Positions 12,430 through 24,401 are shown, counted from the stretch's first letter. The stretch is DNA of 64,000 nucleotides from Flabesymbios commensalis (GCA_964017125.1 OZ024908.1:62255439-62319438), one strand, 5' to 3'. The notes: generated by a model from the letters alone, not told the origin. Translations and numbers: made by a program.

Positions 12430-14544
12430 CCGAAGCCCTTGTCCGTGGATACTTCTTCAGTGGTTATAAGTATCTCGAGATATTAACCTTGCTAGAAGCC
12501 TGTGATGGCATTAACATGAGGTGAGGATGAAACTGTTAAACGACACAATCAGGCCAAAATCATATTTTTTTATTTCATGTATATTGGCCCTCTGATATGT
12601 CCATAATAGACTGGAATTAGTTTTTTTTTTAATTTGTGTTTAACAGTTGCGGGTTTAACAGGAGGAGGGGTCCCCCCCCCCTTGAGCTCAAGATTTTTTA
12701 AATGTCTGGGGATTTCCGGGGGTGAGCTTTCCGGGGGTGAAACTTGAACCCCTTGCTACCTTGCCACAGCAACCCGAAATTTAGAAGACTCCACAATGCT
12801 AGGCTATGGTCATGCTCACATATATTATGGACGTAGCAAAAGCAAAAATGAAACTTTGGCTTTTGTTCAATTTTTGGACTGATTGTGTCGCTCGACACAG
12901 TATTTCTACATTACATTTCATTCCGTTTTTATTTCGTAATGTAATAATGTTCTGTTAATCTATTCATTGTAGCTTAGCCACACTAAAGCGGGTGTAAAAA
13001 AACTTGGGTTGCGTCGTCATCAAGCTATTGCAAATCTGGATGACGTGACCAGAGCCATATCGGTGAGTAGGCCTAGGCTTAAAAGCATGTGAGGAAAAAT
13101 GGAATACAGATCAGAAACATTTCTTTAATTTTAATAGTATCTAACATACGAGTACTGTCACTCCAATTAGCATTCAGCTTGATAATTTTTTTCAATATCA
13201 TTTACAGTTATTTGTCTGCTTTTACCTGTAAAATGAAATAACTCATTTGATGGTCAATATGATGTTATCTATATAGGCTACATAATTTGTACGTTTATTT
13301 TATTTTATTATTAAACTTACAAAATGAATGGATTTATATGTACAGAATGAGTGTAATGGAGGTGGATCCTGTTTAGGATATCGCTCGATGACACAGAGGC
13401 TGCTTGAACAGCATGGTTTATCAGTACCAAGGTAAAGTTAATACATATGAAGAAAGTCTATAGGCCTATTTCATCTGATAATATTTCTATCATTCCAAGA
13501 CAATTGGCAAACATCTATAGCTGATAATTATGTATGCCCTCAATCACATTGTAGAAACCACTCTTTATACTCTAAAGTTTTTGTTTATGTGTCGTTGAAT
13601 ATAAGCAATTTAAAATAGATACTATTATAAGTTACCATGTATGATGCTGGTTGTGTGGAAGTATTATACCAACTCTAGTGACAGGATTAATATAGGCTTA
13701 CTTAATCACTTTGCAGAAGTACGGTTTTATATCTTTAAAACCAGATTGACCCGGAAGGCGTGGAATACAGAAAAACACATCGTTTGAAAAGGAGGAAATA
13801 TGTCAGCAAAAGACCAAACTATCTTATTCATATTGACGGATATGATAAATTAAACCATTTGGTTTCGCCATACATGGAACAATGGATGGGTGAGACTTGT
13901 TCTGGGCAAAGTCAGCCACTTCAAAATTTTTCCACCAGCTAAATATTTATAAAAAAATCAACTTCTCTCTAGACCTATTGTTGCAACTTTATTTTAAAAT
14001 TTATTAATTCGTGTTTTGTGTCCGAAAAAATGAGATACCAAGTCTATATATCAGTTTATTCTATTGTAATCGATTAATCATTGGCAGGATATAGGCCTCG
14101 TCAATGTGTAAACCTACGTGCAGTTTTTTTTTAATATTTAATTTATGTTCAGATTTTCACGACGCATTCTATGGATGAGGGTGAGCAACACCGACAACAA
14201 CCCAAGAGTGACCGCATTCTACTTCATAAAATTCGTTGAAAAAATTATTGGTCAGTGTTTAAATATGGTTATTATCATCTCACAGCTGACCCTGTGTGTA
14301 AAACCTGGCATTGTAACGCTATTGGCTCAACGCCTCGTGTTTGCTGTGATTCCATTTAAATAGTTATTTACTGTAAACCGAAGAATATTTGAAGATTGGA
14401 AATTGGCGGCTTGGGGAATAAAGACAAATTGGCGGCGATACATATTGTACTGGCTTTAATTATCAATGTGCCAGCATGAGTTAAATTCACCCTAGACAAC
14501 CTCTGTAGATTTGTCATGCATGCAGATACTCTTTCTAACATGGT

Positions 14545-15957
14545 GTAGGCTACTGAATTTATGGAATTTAATTTCGAAATTGATGACATCACACCAGTTG
14601 CAGAAGATTATGTTAAGCTCCTTGGAGTCAATCTGGATAAAAATCTAGATTACGACACACATATACAACAGCTTTGTAAAAAAGCTGGCAACCATTTAAA
14701 TGCATTGAAAAAAACTCTCACCATATATCAGTATCAACCATAGAATGGCAATATTTCGCTGTTTCATATTGTGCCATTTCCAGTTCTGTGGCATCTTGTG
14801 GCATTTTTGTGGAGTGGGGAACACTAAAAAGATGGAAAAAATTCAGGAGAGAGGGCTGTGTTTTGTTTACGGTGACTTTACTTCAGATTAAGATTCTCTT
14901 CTTTGCAAATCCAAAATGACAAGCTTGAAATTGGGGAGGAAACATTGCGATTCAGACATACACAATTAAAAACAATCTGGCTCCTAGATATTTGAAAGAA
15001 CTAATAACACCAAAATTCAAAATTCACCTGCCTTTGTTTAAATCAACAAGGCATGGTCTAAATTCATTTGCTTATATGGCCCCTAGGATTTGGAACACTC
15101 TACCTGAATGCGCACGCAATGCTACCTCTCTGCAAAACTTCAAGTCGTGAATAAATAAGTGGTCAGGTATACACAGAAGCCAGCACAAATGTGACATCAA
15201 ATAACATAGCTCTTTTATTATTATTTATTTTTTATCATACTATTTTAAACTATGTCTAGGATCTTAAAATATTCTAGGATAATTATTTAATCTATCTTTG
15301 CTTTTAATTATATTTATACATAGATGCAGGACGTAATTAATTTAATTGATATATAATGTAACTGTGATATTTTTATTCATAATCTTAGCTCTGTGATAAA
15401 ACCATTGTGCTATAATTTATATATATATAAGTCTGTATAATTATATAGTAATTGATATTTTTGACTATAATATAATATTAGTATTATTTATTTTTATCAT
15501 GCTATTTTAAACTATGTCAAAGATCTTAAAATATTCTATGATAATTATTTAATCCATCTTTGCTTTTAATCATAATTATACATTGATGCAGGACGTCATT
15601 AATTTAATTTACTTTTTACATAATGTAACCGTGATATTTTATTCATAATCTTAGCTCTGTGATAAAGTCAATTTGCTGTACCTCACATATATAAGTATAT
15701 ACAATAATATAGTATTTGATAATTTGACTATAATATACTATTAGTATTAAAATAATATTGAGAAGGTGATATTTTTAACACATGACTAGAAAAACCTAAT
15801 ATAATGTTTTGAATAGGCCTATGTGATGCATGTTAATGTTATTCATTGTTGAATTTTAGTACCACAGATCGGTTGGATAGCCTCAGGCTAATGTTTTATG
15901 GTTAACTGTACCATGCCGATTGAAAAATAAAATAAAATAAAAAATAATAAAAACAAA
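14545..15957 (+). mobile_element. LINE 3' fragment (CR1/L2/Jockey-like) in an intron
   Basis: Coding remains read YVKLLGVNLDKNLDYDTHI then CKKAGNHLNALKKTL (14600-14715), the part after the reverse-transcriptase catalytic core of non-LTR elements. Further on come CGIFVEWGTLKR-like text, HGLNSFAYMAPRIWNTLPEC (15051-15110) and SLQNFKS, the usual C-terminal end. Several frames are used, so it is decayed. The 3' part contains a tandem duplication and ends with an A-rich AAAATAAAATAAAAT tail near 15925-15957. The 5' end is truncated, which is normal for LINEs. The lineage is uncertain. Confidence 0.75.
15213..15770. repeat. Tandem duplication, period 262 bp, in the LINE 3' region
   Basis: Segments starting TATTTTAAACTATGTC at 15241 and 15503 are nearly identical for about 260 bp, sharing CTTTGCTTTTAAT, GATGCAGGACGT, TAATCTTAGCTCTGTGATAA. 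The copies lie between the LINE coding end and its tail. Confidence 0.8.
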
Positions 15958-17642
15958 TGAGCCGTCATGAAGCGCATATGACAACCAGTAATAATTCAGA
16001 GTTTTCACTATTGCATAAAATATGTTTTTTTTCTAAATGTACTAAAATGATGGATTATTGTGTATGCTAACTGCAGCTGTGCCCCGATGCCTTCGCGTGG
16101 ATGGCGGGACAGAAAACGTAATGATCGAGGATATACAAAAAAGTTTCCGTGACGATGGTGTGGACGAAATGGCTGGCCAGAGAAGCGTCATCATTGGAAG
16201 CTCCAACCACAACCAGGTAGGCATAAGCGTTTTATTTGTATACAATATGGAATCTTTGCAAATAATTGTTAAGTGACCAATAACTTATCTTAAAACCAGC
16301 CTATATTTTTTCATTTTCTAAAGAAAATACCAATACAACATTGACGAGGATATAGGCCTACTTTACAGTGCGATAATAAAAATGTTTCACATGAATTAAG
16401 AAGTTTGCTGTTGGTTGGATGTCGGGTTGGTATTTGATAAAAAAATGAACATCAAAATGTTTTTTTTTATTTAAAACTTAGAGAATTACGTGGATAGATT
16501 ATTACGTAGAATAATTAATTACATTCATCTAACACATCAGAGAATAGAACGATGGTGGCGAACCGCAAAAGAAAGTGGGCTGCAATTCTGGATTTATTTC
16601 TTCAAGGACATGGACATGGAAGGGCTAATATACAACGACGATCCAGTGTACAAGTGGGTATTGCCGTTTGATATATAATATATATATATAATGGACAACA
16701 ATCTAGAAAATAGTTAGATAAATGTACATAATGAATTGGTAATGTAGCTTTGTACACTTACTCAAGAATTATCACAGCACATTGCTGACGATAGTCAGTA
16801 TTATATTGTGATACGTTTTATGGTTCCAGAGAATGTATTCGATTTTCATTTATGGATTAAATCCAGGAAGAACTGGACAAAATCAGTACCCAGTGGAATT
16901 CTCAGCTTATCCGAGAGACCAAAAATTCAGAAACCAGAGGCGGCAGACCAAACTGCATGTACTATGTGCCAGAACTTTATGGTATAATATGTTGGGTCAT
17001 TCACTCCATTTAGTTCGCTGCTGATAACAAAATTGTTCAAACGGTTACAATAGAAACACATTTGCTGCATGTATGTTTTGATAAACTCTCTTTAAAAAAT
17101 GTAGACACGCGATGTGTTGTCGACTACTAATTCTAACTGTTCCAGTAAATTAGATTTTTTGTTAGGGCTTAAAATTCTCAGTAGTTTGCTTGTTTCGAGA
17201 AAGTTAACCAACTTTGCATTACACGATACCATATCTTTACTTACATACGATATAGGTTTCCGCTTTTCAAACGGGCTGAGTAGGCCTATCGATCACAATC
17301 ATTGTTTCTTTATTAAAACAAAGCAAACATTATGCCTCTTTTTATTGCAGAAGCATGTGATTATAAACAACATGTACACGTGGCGGATGTCAGGCAAGTG
17401 CTAGAAGAGTTTTGTGATCAACCCTTCAAACGAGGCTGCCAACCGGAGATGTACGATACGGCGAGCAATTTTGTTGAAGAGCATCTAATAACTTCTCCAA
17501 CAACAGCCGAAGATGCTAAACAGCTGTACTTGCGTCTTGTGAGAGAAATGACACAAGTGGCAGATTAGCAATGAAAAATAATAAAATAAAAGATCTTCCC
17601 TGACATTTGTTACATTTGTCCATACACTAACCACTTCATTTT

Positions 17643-17712
17643 AAAAAAGCAAACATTGTGCCTATTTTCATTGCAGGAGCATGTAATTATAAACAACATG
17701 CACACGTGGCTT
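17643..17712 (+). repeat. Partial duplicate of the intron/last-exon junction
   Basis: AAGCAAACATTGTGCCTATT to AACAACATGCACACGTGGC repeats 17325-17385, which spans the acceptor and first 30 bases of the last integrase-gene exon. The copy lies just after that gene's poly(A) signal and lacks the rest of the exon. Confidence 0.85.
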
Positions 17713-17879
17713 TTAACGCTACAGAAATTTCATAAATATTTTTATATATTGTGTAAATAGACAACAAAACTGGAAATGATCATCATTATTTATCAGCAAT
17801 AGGTAGAGACCTATTCATCAGTTGTAGTATATGTAACCGGAATTCCGTATCTATGTATCAGTAGATGCTGTTTGATGTA

Positions 17880-18127
17880 TTAACATTTCCCGAATCCGGG
17901 AGAGCAATGGATGGCTTCTTCCAGGAGAAGCTGGAGCTCTGCGGGATCTGACACTGCTCGTGGTAGAGAGAGACATAGGTCACAAGTTGAACTGTAAGGG
18001 TAGTGCCGTATTCCGGTTCTATCATAAAAGTTTATAGTCAGTTCTTTATGAAATCCTCCTGGTGGTGGCTGATCGGCCCCAGTCATGAAGATTAATAACT
18101 TCTCGAATGTGATAGTGGCTTCTTTTT
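17880..18127 (-). CDS. HECT E3 ubiquitin ligase, last exon (G2E3-like family)
   Basis: This encodes the end of the HECT C-lobe, which takes ubiquitin from an E2 onto a cysteine and passes it to a substrate. After the minus-strand acceptor TTGATTGCAG it reads EATITFEKLLIFMTGADQPP, then LTINFYDRTGIRHYPYSSTC and DLCLSLPRAVSDPAELQLLL, ending EEAIHCSPGFGKC and TAA. The catalytic cysteine is in STCD, with the usual LPRA after it and a GFG near the C terminus. This closely resembles the many G2/M-phase-specific E3 ligase-like proteins of lancelets, corals and fish. The frame is clean. It is convergent with the integrase-core gene. Confidence 0.85.
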
Positions 18128-18456
18128 CTGCAATCAAAATCACCGTGCATTAAACGTTCATATGCCTACAGGACAGTTTATCTAGTTCAATTCCTTGTAC
18201 TGCATGTCAAAACTTAATACTTTTGTACATGCACGTATTTAACACCTCACAATTTAACATCTGTTAACACGGGTACAAACAGCCTGATAAACATATTATT
18301 ATATGGAAATAATATTAATCCACAATTTTAACCTTTGCGACGAGAAGGTTTACCACTACAAGCCGAGATTGGTTGTCGCAATCCTCAACTACTACGTAAC
18401 AAGTGGTTGAAGAGCAATAATTATTAAAGCTGACACATTGGAACATTTTAATTCAC

Positions 18457-18580
18457 CTTCCACAGCTTGCAGGAAGCTTTCGAACGAATATATGGTGTCG
18501 TCTTCTCCAGTCCTCCTGTTGTCACCTGGCTCGCTTCTCTCGTATTTGTACAGCGTCTTAAACTGTTGTCTCGAAATGGC
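18457..18580 (-). CDS. HECT E3 ubiquitin ligase, penultimate visible exon
   Basis: Bounded on the minus strand by GCAAAAACAG at its start and a GTGAAT donor at its end. It reads AISRQQFKTLYKYERSEPGD, NRRTGEDDTIYSFESFLQAV. The F..L...Y..EGSNRR.EE...I..F..FL pattern matches the segment preceding the HECT tail in G2E3-like proteins. About 330 bp of intron separates it from the last exon. The N-lobe exons expected further right were not found before the minisatellite at 19060, so either they lie beyond it in unrecognised form or this is a truncated gene. Confidence 0.75.
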
Positions 18581-19059
18581 CTGTTTTTGCAGGGGGGTGG
18601 GGGTGTTGACAGTTAAGGTCCAGACTTTGACAAGCATCCAGCAAACACAAGAAGCTGGGCTAATGCTGATTTAATGCTATGCTGGTATTGAAGACGATTG
18701 AACAACATTAAACCACCATTGGAAACTTTACATCCTGTCTTCCATATAGAGGGGCACAGTGACTCACGTATAGTGATCATGGTAAACAAAAAAACACCAA
18801 AAAATATTTATCTCATTTAAAAGAAAAAATCTTATCAAACAAGCGTGTTTTGTCTTCAAAATAAGGCTTTTGCTCGTTGAAATGAAAAGTTCCTCTCCAC
18901 CTAAAACGGTTAACTTGTCTTTTCAAGAGCAAAATATTTTTTGTTTCCATGGTTTTAAAAGTAACCAGATTACACCATCTATCAATTCATAGTTAATTTG
19001 GCGGCCATTTTATTTTCCAGTTTTAAACACTTTCCGGTACAATACAGAATTATTATACA
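18581..19059. other. Gene-free stretch with repeat remnants
   Basis: About 18640-18740 resembles half of the CCCAGCAAACAC hairpin family (CATCCAGCAAACACAAG, then AACAACATTAAACCACCATT). At 18990-19040, AATTTGGCGGCCATTTTATT and CAGTTTTAAACACTTTCCGG are the inverted partner of 6905-6950. Confidence 0.55.
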
Positions 19060-20078
19060 AGAGTTAAGCCTTTGAGACGAGATATGGTTGGCGGCCCTAG
19101 CAGGACAAGGGTTAATTCTTTGAGACGATATACGGTTGGCGGCCCTAGCAGGACATTCCTTGAGACGATATATTATGGTTGGCGGCCCTTAGAGTAGGAC
19201 AAGGTTTAAGCCCTTGATACGGGATATGGTTAACGGCCTTAGCAGGACACGGGTTAATTCCTTGATACTGGATATGGTTGGCGGCCATGGCAGGACAAGG
19301 GTTAATTCATTTAGACGGGATATGGTTAACGGCCCTAGCAGGACAAGGATTAAGCCCTTGAGACGGGATATGGTTGGCGGCCCTAGCATGACAAGGGTTA
19401 ATTCCTTGATACTGGATATGGTTAACGGCCCTAGCAGGACAAGGATTAAGCCCTTGAGACGGGATATGGTTGGCGGCCCTAGCATGACAAGGGTTAATTC
19501 CTTGATACTGTTTATGGTTGGCAGCCCTAGCAGGACAAGGGTTAATTCCTTGATACTGGATATGGCTGGTGGCCCTAGCAGGACAAGGGTTAATTCCTTG
19601 ATACTGGATATGGTTAGCGGCCCTAGCATGACAAGGGTTAATTCCTTGATACTGGATATGGTTAACGGCCCTAGCAGGACAAGGATTAAGCCCTTGAGAC
19701 GGGATATGGTTGGCGGCCCCAGCATGACAAGGGTTAATTCCTTGATACTGGATATGGTTAGCGGCCCTAGCAGGACAAGGATTAAGCCCTTGAGACGGGA
19801 TATGGTTGGCGGCCCTAGCATGACAAGGGTTAATTCCTTGATACTGGATATGGTTAGCGGCCCTAGCATGACAAGGGTTCATTCCTTGATACTGGATATG
19901 GTTAACGGCCCTAGCATGACAAGGGTTCATTCCTTGAGACGGGATATGGTTAACGGCCCTAGCATGACAAGGGTTAATTCCTTGATACTGGATATGGTTA
20001 ACGGCCCTAGCATGACAAGGGTTCATTCCTTGAGACGGGATATGGTTGGTGGCCCTAGCAGGACAAGGGTTAAGCCCT
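19060..20078. repeat. 48-bp minisatellite, about 21 units, two alternating variants
   Basis: Units read CTTGATACTGGATATGGTTA or CTTGAGACGGGATATGGTTG followed by RCGGCCCTAGCAKGACAAGG and GTTAATTC or ATTAAGCC. The two variants partly alternate, so there is a hint of a 96-bp higher-order unit in 19260-19830. The 48-bp length keeps three frames open on two strands (up to 288 codons). This is expected of the repeat and is not evidence for a protein. It belongs to the second, inverted compound repeat. Confidence 0.92.
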
Positions 20079-20276
20079 GAATATTGCTAAAAACTCCATT
20101 AATGTTAACATATTAAGGATACGATGTCTTCTTCGTTCGTTCATCTTTGTTTTCAACTTCCTTCGTTGCGAGGGGACAAAAAACACGCGTTTTAACGTTT
20201 CCAACTGCGCGGTGTATCTCGCAGACTCGTGCTTAATTTCTCGCTTTCTCGCTTTGTTCGCGTTCTCGTCTTTTTC
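20079..20276 (-). repeat. Compound repeat, copy II, left part
   Basis: Reverse complement of 10610-10800: ATTGCTAAAAACTCCATTAA, GCGAGGGGACAAAAAACACG, CTGCGCGGTGTATCTCGCAG, then the TCTCG array. It is cut off at 20276 by the element at 20277-22045 and resumes at 22046 at the matching point, apart from a 4-bp duplication. Confidence 0.9.
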
Positions 20277-22045
20277 GGGTGAATATACAATTTAAGGGGT
20301 CTTTCAATCTGTATTTAAAAAAAAAAATAAGTCGCTTCAAATTATATATACTAGGGTGAGATATTGAGGGTAGGGTCTATGTGATACACATTTAAAATAT
20401 CAGAGCTTAATCTCAAACAGATTAAAAAAAAAATATGTGTTCTTGTGAAGGACCGTAAAAATAAAATGTCAACTCAGCAACGAATTATATATATATATTT
20501 GATCATTTTCAAATTTTAAAGATCATAAATTGCTTTGTATGATAGTTTATTGATATGTTAGTAGTTATAACACTTTTTGAAATAAAAATTGCTAAGACAG
20601 AACAGTGATTTTATTGTGAAATTATATAGTTGCTGAGTTGACATTATCGTTTCTGAGTTGATAAAGCACGATAATTGCACGTGAAAGGCATGTTTTAAAC
20701 GCATCTACGAGATTTCTAAACACTTGAGCCCCATTTGCTTAAAAAAAATTGGTTCATCATCATAAAGACAAAAAAGAAATGGGATCATAACAAGCCTAAT
20801 TTGAAAATGTATTTCGGAGGCCATTGTACAATACATACATGCCAATATAATGAGGGTAAATTCGATTTAGAAATTTAACTAAGTATTATTTGTAGTTTTA
20901 TTTATGTAAACAACTTCTAAAATACTCTCTCACTCTAATTCAATCAAAAGCAGCTTCTTTTCAACTGCATTTCACATTGACAGAGTTAAAATTGCAGTTT
21001 TAATTACAAAAAGGGGGACAGAAAGCAGAATTCAGTAAACTCAGCAACGTTTTTGTTTTCAACTCAGAAACGTTTTTTCATTGTTGTAAAAATGTCTACT
21101 TAAGCGAATACTCTCTCAGTCTAATTTAATTAAAAACATATTTTTAAATTGCATTTCACATTGATAGAGTTACGTTATTAGTCTTATTTACATTAGTGAG
21201 ACAGAAAGCTAAATTTGGTCAACTCAGCAACGTTTCTGAGTTGAGTGATCAACTCATAAACGTTGCTGAGTTGATCGAAATAATAATGTTGCTGAGTTGA
21301 ATACGGACAACATAAAACGATCTTTAATGTATTTAAAATAGATGTATCATTGCCCACCGATACGGTAGAGGGATAGACATCATTATCAAGCACTTTGTTC
21401 AGTTTACCATGTTTTCAATGATTTTTTGCTAAATTATGAGCGTTTCTGAGTTGACACAGAAATTGAATACGCTTCAGGGGTGATTGTTTTGGTTATAAAA
21501 TAGCAGTTCAGATTGAATGTTTACAAATATTTCACCTACCTCAAAATATTGGGACTTTGCAGCTGTCTCTGCATATATCAAAGTAATTGAATGGTATCAC
21601 ACCAAAATTTAAGGAGTGTAGATGACACTGGTGTTGCTGAGTTGACCGGTTTGCGTGGGACAGCTAAAAAGCCTCAGTAAATGTATCCTTGGCAACTTTT
21701 TATATTGAGTTCATGTCTGTATATGAAGAAATTCCGTTGAACATAACAATTGCGCTACAAAATAACTCGGGGTTAAGTTATTTCCAAGAGATCTTCCATG
21801 GTAAAACAGTCTATGGTTCAGGTGTTAGATATTGGGAGACATTGCATTTGCGTACAAATTCGTGTATTTTAGCACATTGCATGTTGAATGAAAATATATT
21901 CGTCAGAGATATTGAATTATTTTTTGTTCTCAGTTTATCGTATTGCCCATAGGACAATATTTAAAAAAATCGGACCCACACAATGCATAAATTCGCTCAG
22001 AATAGCCAAAAGACACCAAATGACCCTTAAATTGTATATTCACCC
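20277..22045. mobile_element. 1.77-kb non-autonomous DNA transposon with CGTTGCTGAGTTG motif array
   Basis: Ends are inverted repeats: GGGTGAATATACAATTTAAG then GGGTC on the left, and the same with one base fewer on the right. Comparison with the uninterrupted copy at 10.6 kb shows the empty site CTTTTTCATG, so TTTC was duplicated (20273-20276 and 22046-22049). Inside, about eleven copies of CGTTGCTGAGTTG or variants occur in both orientations between 20471 and 21645. The element also has an internal tandem duplication of about 187 bp (from about 20924 and 21111). No transposase ORF is visible. The superfamily is not clear from the ends; a 4-bp duplication fits several. Confidence 0.88.
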
Positions 22046-22225
22046 TTTCATGTTCTCGCGATGTATTCTCGTCTTTTTTGTGTCCTCGTCATCTCGCAAA
22101 CTCGAGTTCTCGTCTCTATTGTGTTCTCACTGATTATTCTCGCAAACTCGCATTCTCGCCCAGAACGCGAGAGTACAAGGGAACGCGGATACGAGGTGAG
22201 ACGAATCAGCCACCATAGTTTGTTC
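22046..22225 (-). repeat. Compound repeat, copy II, right part
   Basis: Continues the reverse complement of 10390-10625 after the inserted element: TTTCATGTTCTCGCGATGTA, then TCTCG words, CGCCCAGAACGCGAGAG, GAGGTGAGACGAATCAGCCA and CCATAGTTTGTTCTATGG. Confidence 0.9.
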
Positions 22226-22880
22226 TATGGGGCGCAAAAGTCCGTAAAAAAGACAACATTTGCATTAGGACAGTCCAACAATATGAGGACAGTGTAGAAT
22301 ATGTTAGATCAATGTATACATTGCCGTTAGGACAATACAACACACATGAGGACAATGCTAAATTTGTTTGATTAATGCAATATAGATTCGGTCAATATAA
22401 ATGGTGTCATTTGGACAATCAAAACATCATGATGACAGTGGCAAACTGATTAGCTCAATGTAAGATGTGGTACATCAGTCAAACCCTTGTCACTAGGACA
22501 ATGTAACTTTGCTTTGATCATAATATACATTGTCAAAGTATCTGGCATTAAGACTATATAACTACCACGAGGACAGTACAATTGTAGTTTGATCAATATA
22601 TCGCCCATTAGGACAATGCAACTAACATGAGGTGAATGAGACATTACTTTGGACAATGTAAATTTTATTAGGACAATGTAACCGATGTGAGGACAGTACA
22701 TTAATTTGATCAGTGTATGTGACATTATGACAATGTAACTAATATGAGGACAGTGTAAATTAAATTTGGTCAATGTACCTGGCATTAGGACAATGTAACC
22801 AACATTAGGATAATGTATCATTAATTTAGTCGGTGTAAAATGGGATAGGACAATAGAGTTGTCATGAGGACAATGTGGCC
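22226..22880 (+). repeat. 650-bp repeat of GGACAATGTAAC units, uninterrupted copy
   Basis: Starts at GGGGCGCAAAAGTCCG and consists of diverged units such as ATTAGGACAATGTAACCAAC, ATGAGGACAGTGTA and TTTGGTCAATGTA, roughly 60 bp each. Its reverse complement occurs at 50995-51140 plus 56255-56715, where it is split by a 5.1-kb transposon. The order of diverged units is the same in both places, so this is a dispersed element and not an independent satellite. Confidence 0.85.
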
Positions 22881-24401
22881 ACCAAACGTCAGTTTATCGT
22901 TCTATCCTAGTCGTTCTATATATAGTAATACGTCTAAACCACTAACGTCATATTATCAGAATTCATGCCGTCAATGCTGCGTGCATGTGGACGATGTAGA
23001 GCTGTATGCAATCGAACACGTGTAGAACCGTAGCGTGGAATGATCATTCATGTTTCTACCACTCACCAGGGGGTGTTACCTACCAGAACATAGATAATTC
23101 TCATACACACAATTTGACAGTCTTTAGCAGTGCACATGTGTTATTTCTGGACACGTAACATTCTACTTTTGATATTTCATTTTCAAGTACATGTATATCA
23201 AGTAGTCTTAGTTCGTTTAATATTTTATTATTGCCAAACTGGAAGGTCCAAGGTCAAACTAATTAACTCAGCCATGACTCCGAGCCTTGACAGCTAGCAG
23301 AGGATAGATGGATGGATGACCAACTCGATATTTTCTCTGAAGCGATTCAGGGTGTGACAACTGAATTGACAAAATTGTGCTTAATGGGATGAATATAACG
23401 GAGCTAAATCAACTATTACCAAGACTTGGAGTAATCATCGAGACCTGTTTTAGTTCTGCGCGTATCCCGCTTGAATATGTTTCCGTATCAGCTGATTAAG
23501 GATTACTTAAAAATAAATGTTTCAGTCCAACCTCATAAACCATATCTGACTAGCCTGAACTACAATGGAAGACAAGGACGTCCGAATTACATGATTTCTG
23601 AGCAACAAATGCAGTTTTTGTAGTTTTTTTCATCCATTATATAAGTACCGATAGTCCGGCAGCCAAGGATTATGCATCTGATTCTCTAGCATCCTGGTGA
23701 TGGTATATTGGCGGATGTGCGTTTCTAACCCTTGAGGATTTTTTTAGAAACGAAAAATTCAAAATGGCTGCCATGAAATCACTAAAGTTATCGTATCTTC
23801 CTCAATATTTTAGATAGAGACTTGTTTTTTCACCGATTCATATGTTTGCGTATAGCTCACACCTTATTACTTGGACGAGTGCTGTATTTTCCAATACCGC
23901 ACTCAAATGAACACCGCTTGCATATCGTATGTACATATTATTGCTATGACAAATAAGTTAAAAATGACTTTTGGCACTGTCAATAAAATATACGTCTGTT
24001 TGCATTAAAATAGATAATTATTCGCACACAATTATTCCATTAGAAAATATGATTTATGTTGCGAATTTACATAGACTTGGGTTTTGTGTGTTCCTGGTAA
24101 TAGGAAGGTGTAGTTCTTTGCTTTTCAAATTGTTACCTTCAAACAACATGATTGTGGGCTGAGTGATCAGACGCAGGTCACAGACGCACTCATCGCTAAC
24201 AAATTGGATGTAAAGTTTAATACAAGTAGGCATATTAAAGTAGCCTACAGTAACGCTGTCTATGCACATGAGTATATAGGCCTATTTATACTGCCCTTTC
24301 TCAATGAGTAGCTTAGTGTTAGGTGTGCGTAATTTACATTATAGCATGTAGGCATATAGGCTATAATGCTACCATTAATGGTGCTGGTAATAATAACAAA
24401 T
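22881..24401. other. Gene-free stretch
   Basis: No coding family seen. At 23870-23932 a segment (AATACCGCACTCAAATGAAC, GCTTGCATATCG) recurs in the same orientation at 47216-47275. CAAAATGGCTGCCATG lies near 23760. Confidence 0.5.

Larger units (their letters stand above)
12430..17568 (+). pseudogene. Multi-exon gene with a DDE integrase core, apparently decayed
   Basis: Nine splice-bounded segments read in order: 12430-12520, 12973-13062, 13346-13431, 13717-13889, 14153-14250, 16077-16216, 16541-16653, 16830-16981 and 17351-17568 (stop TAG, AATAAA at 17580). They match, from memory, the rve-like integrase-core family common in cnidarians, fish and basal deuterostomes. An N-terminal helical region (GYKYLEILTLLEACDGINM) comes first. 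The core follows with PNYLIHIDGYDKLN (first D), LRVDGGTENVM (second D) and NRIE-like RIERWW (E). Then come RGGRPNCMYYVPELYG and an EEFCDQPF...QLYLRLVRE tail. Splice sites are good, but the coding text is interrupted in about four places, so it is probably no longer functional. A LINE sits in the intron at 14545-15957. It ends 311 bases from the convergent HECT gene. The family may derive from a mobile element, so it is treated here as a fossil. Confidence 0.75.

Noticed and set aside
19189-20080. Open frames of 226-288 codons on both strands
   Set aside because: They are forced by the 48-bp repeat, which is a multiple of three and free of stops in several frames. Overlapping frames on both strands are equally open, so there is no sign of selection on a protein.
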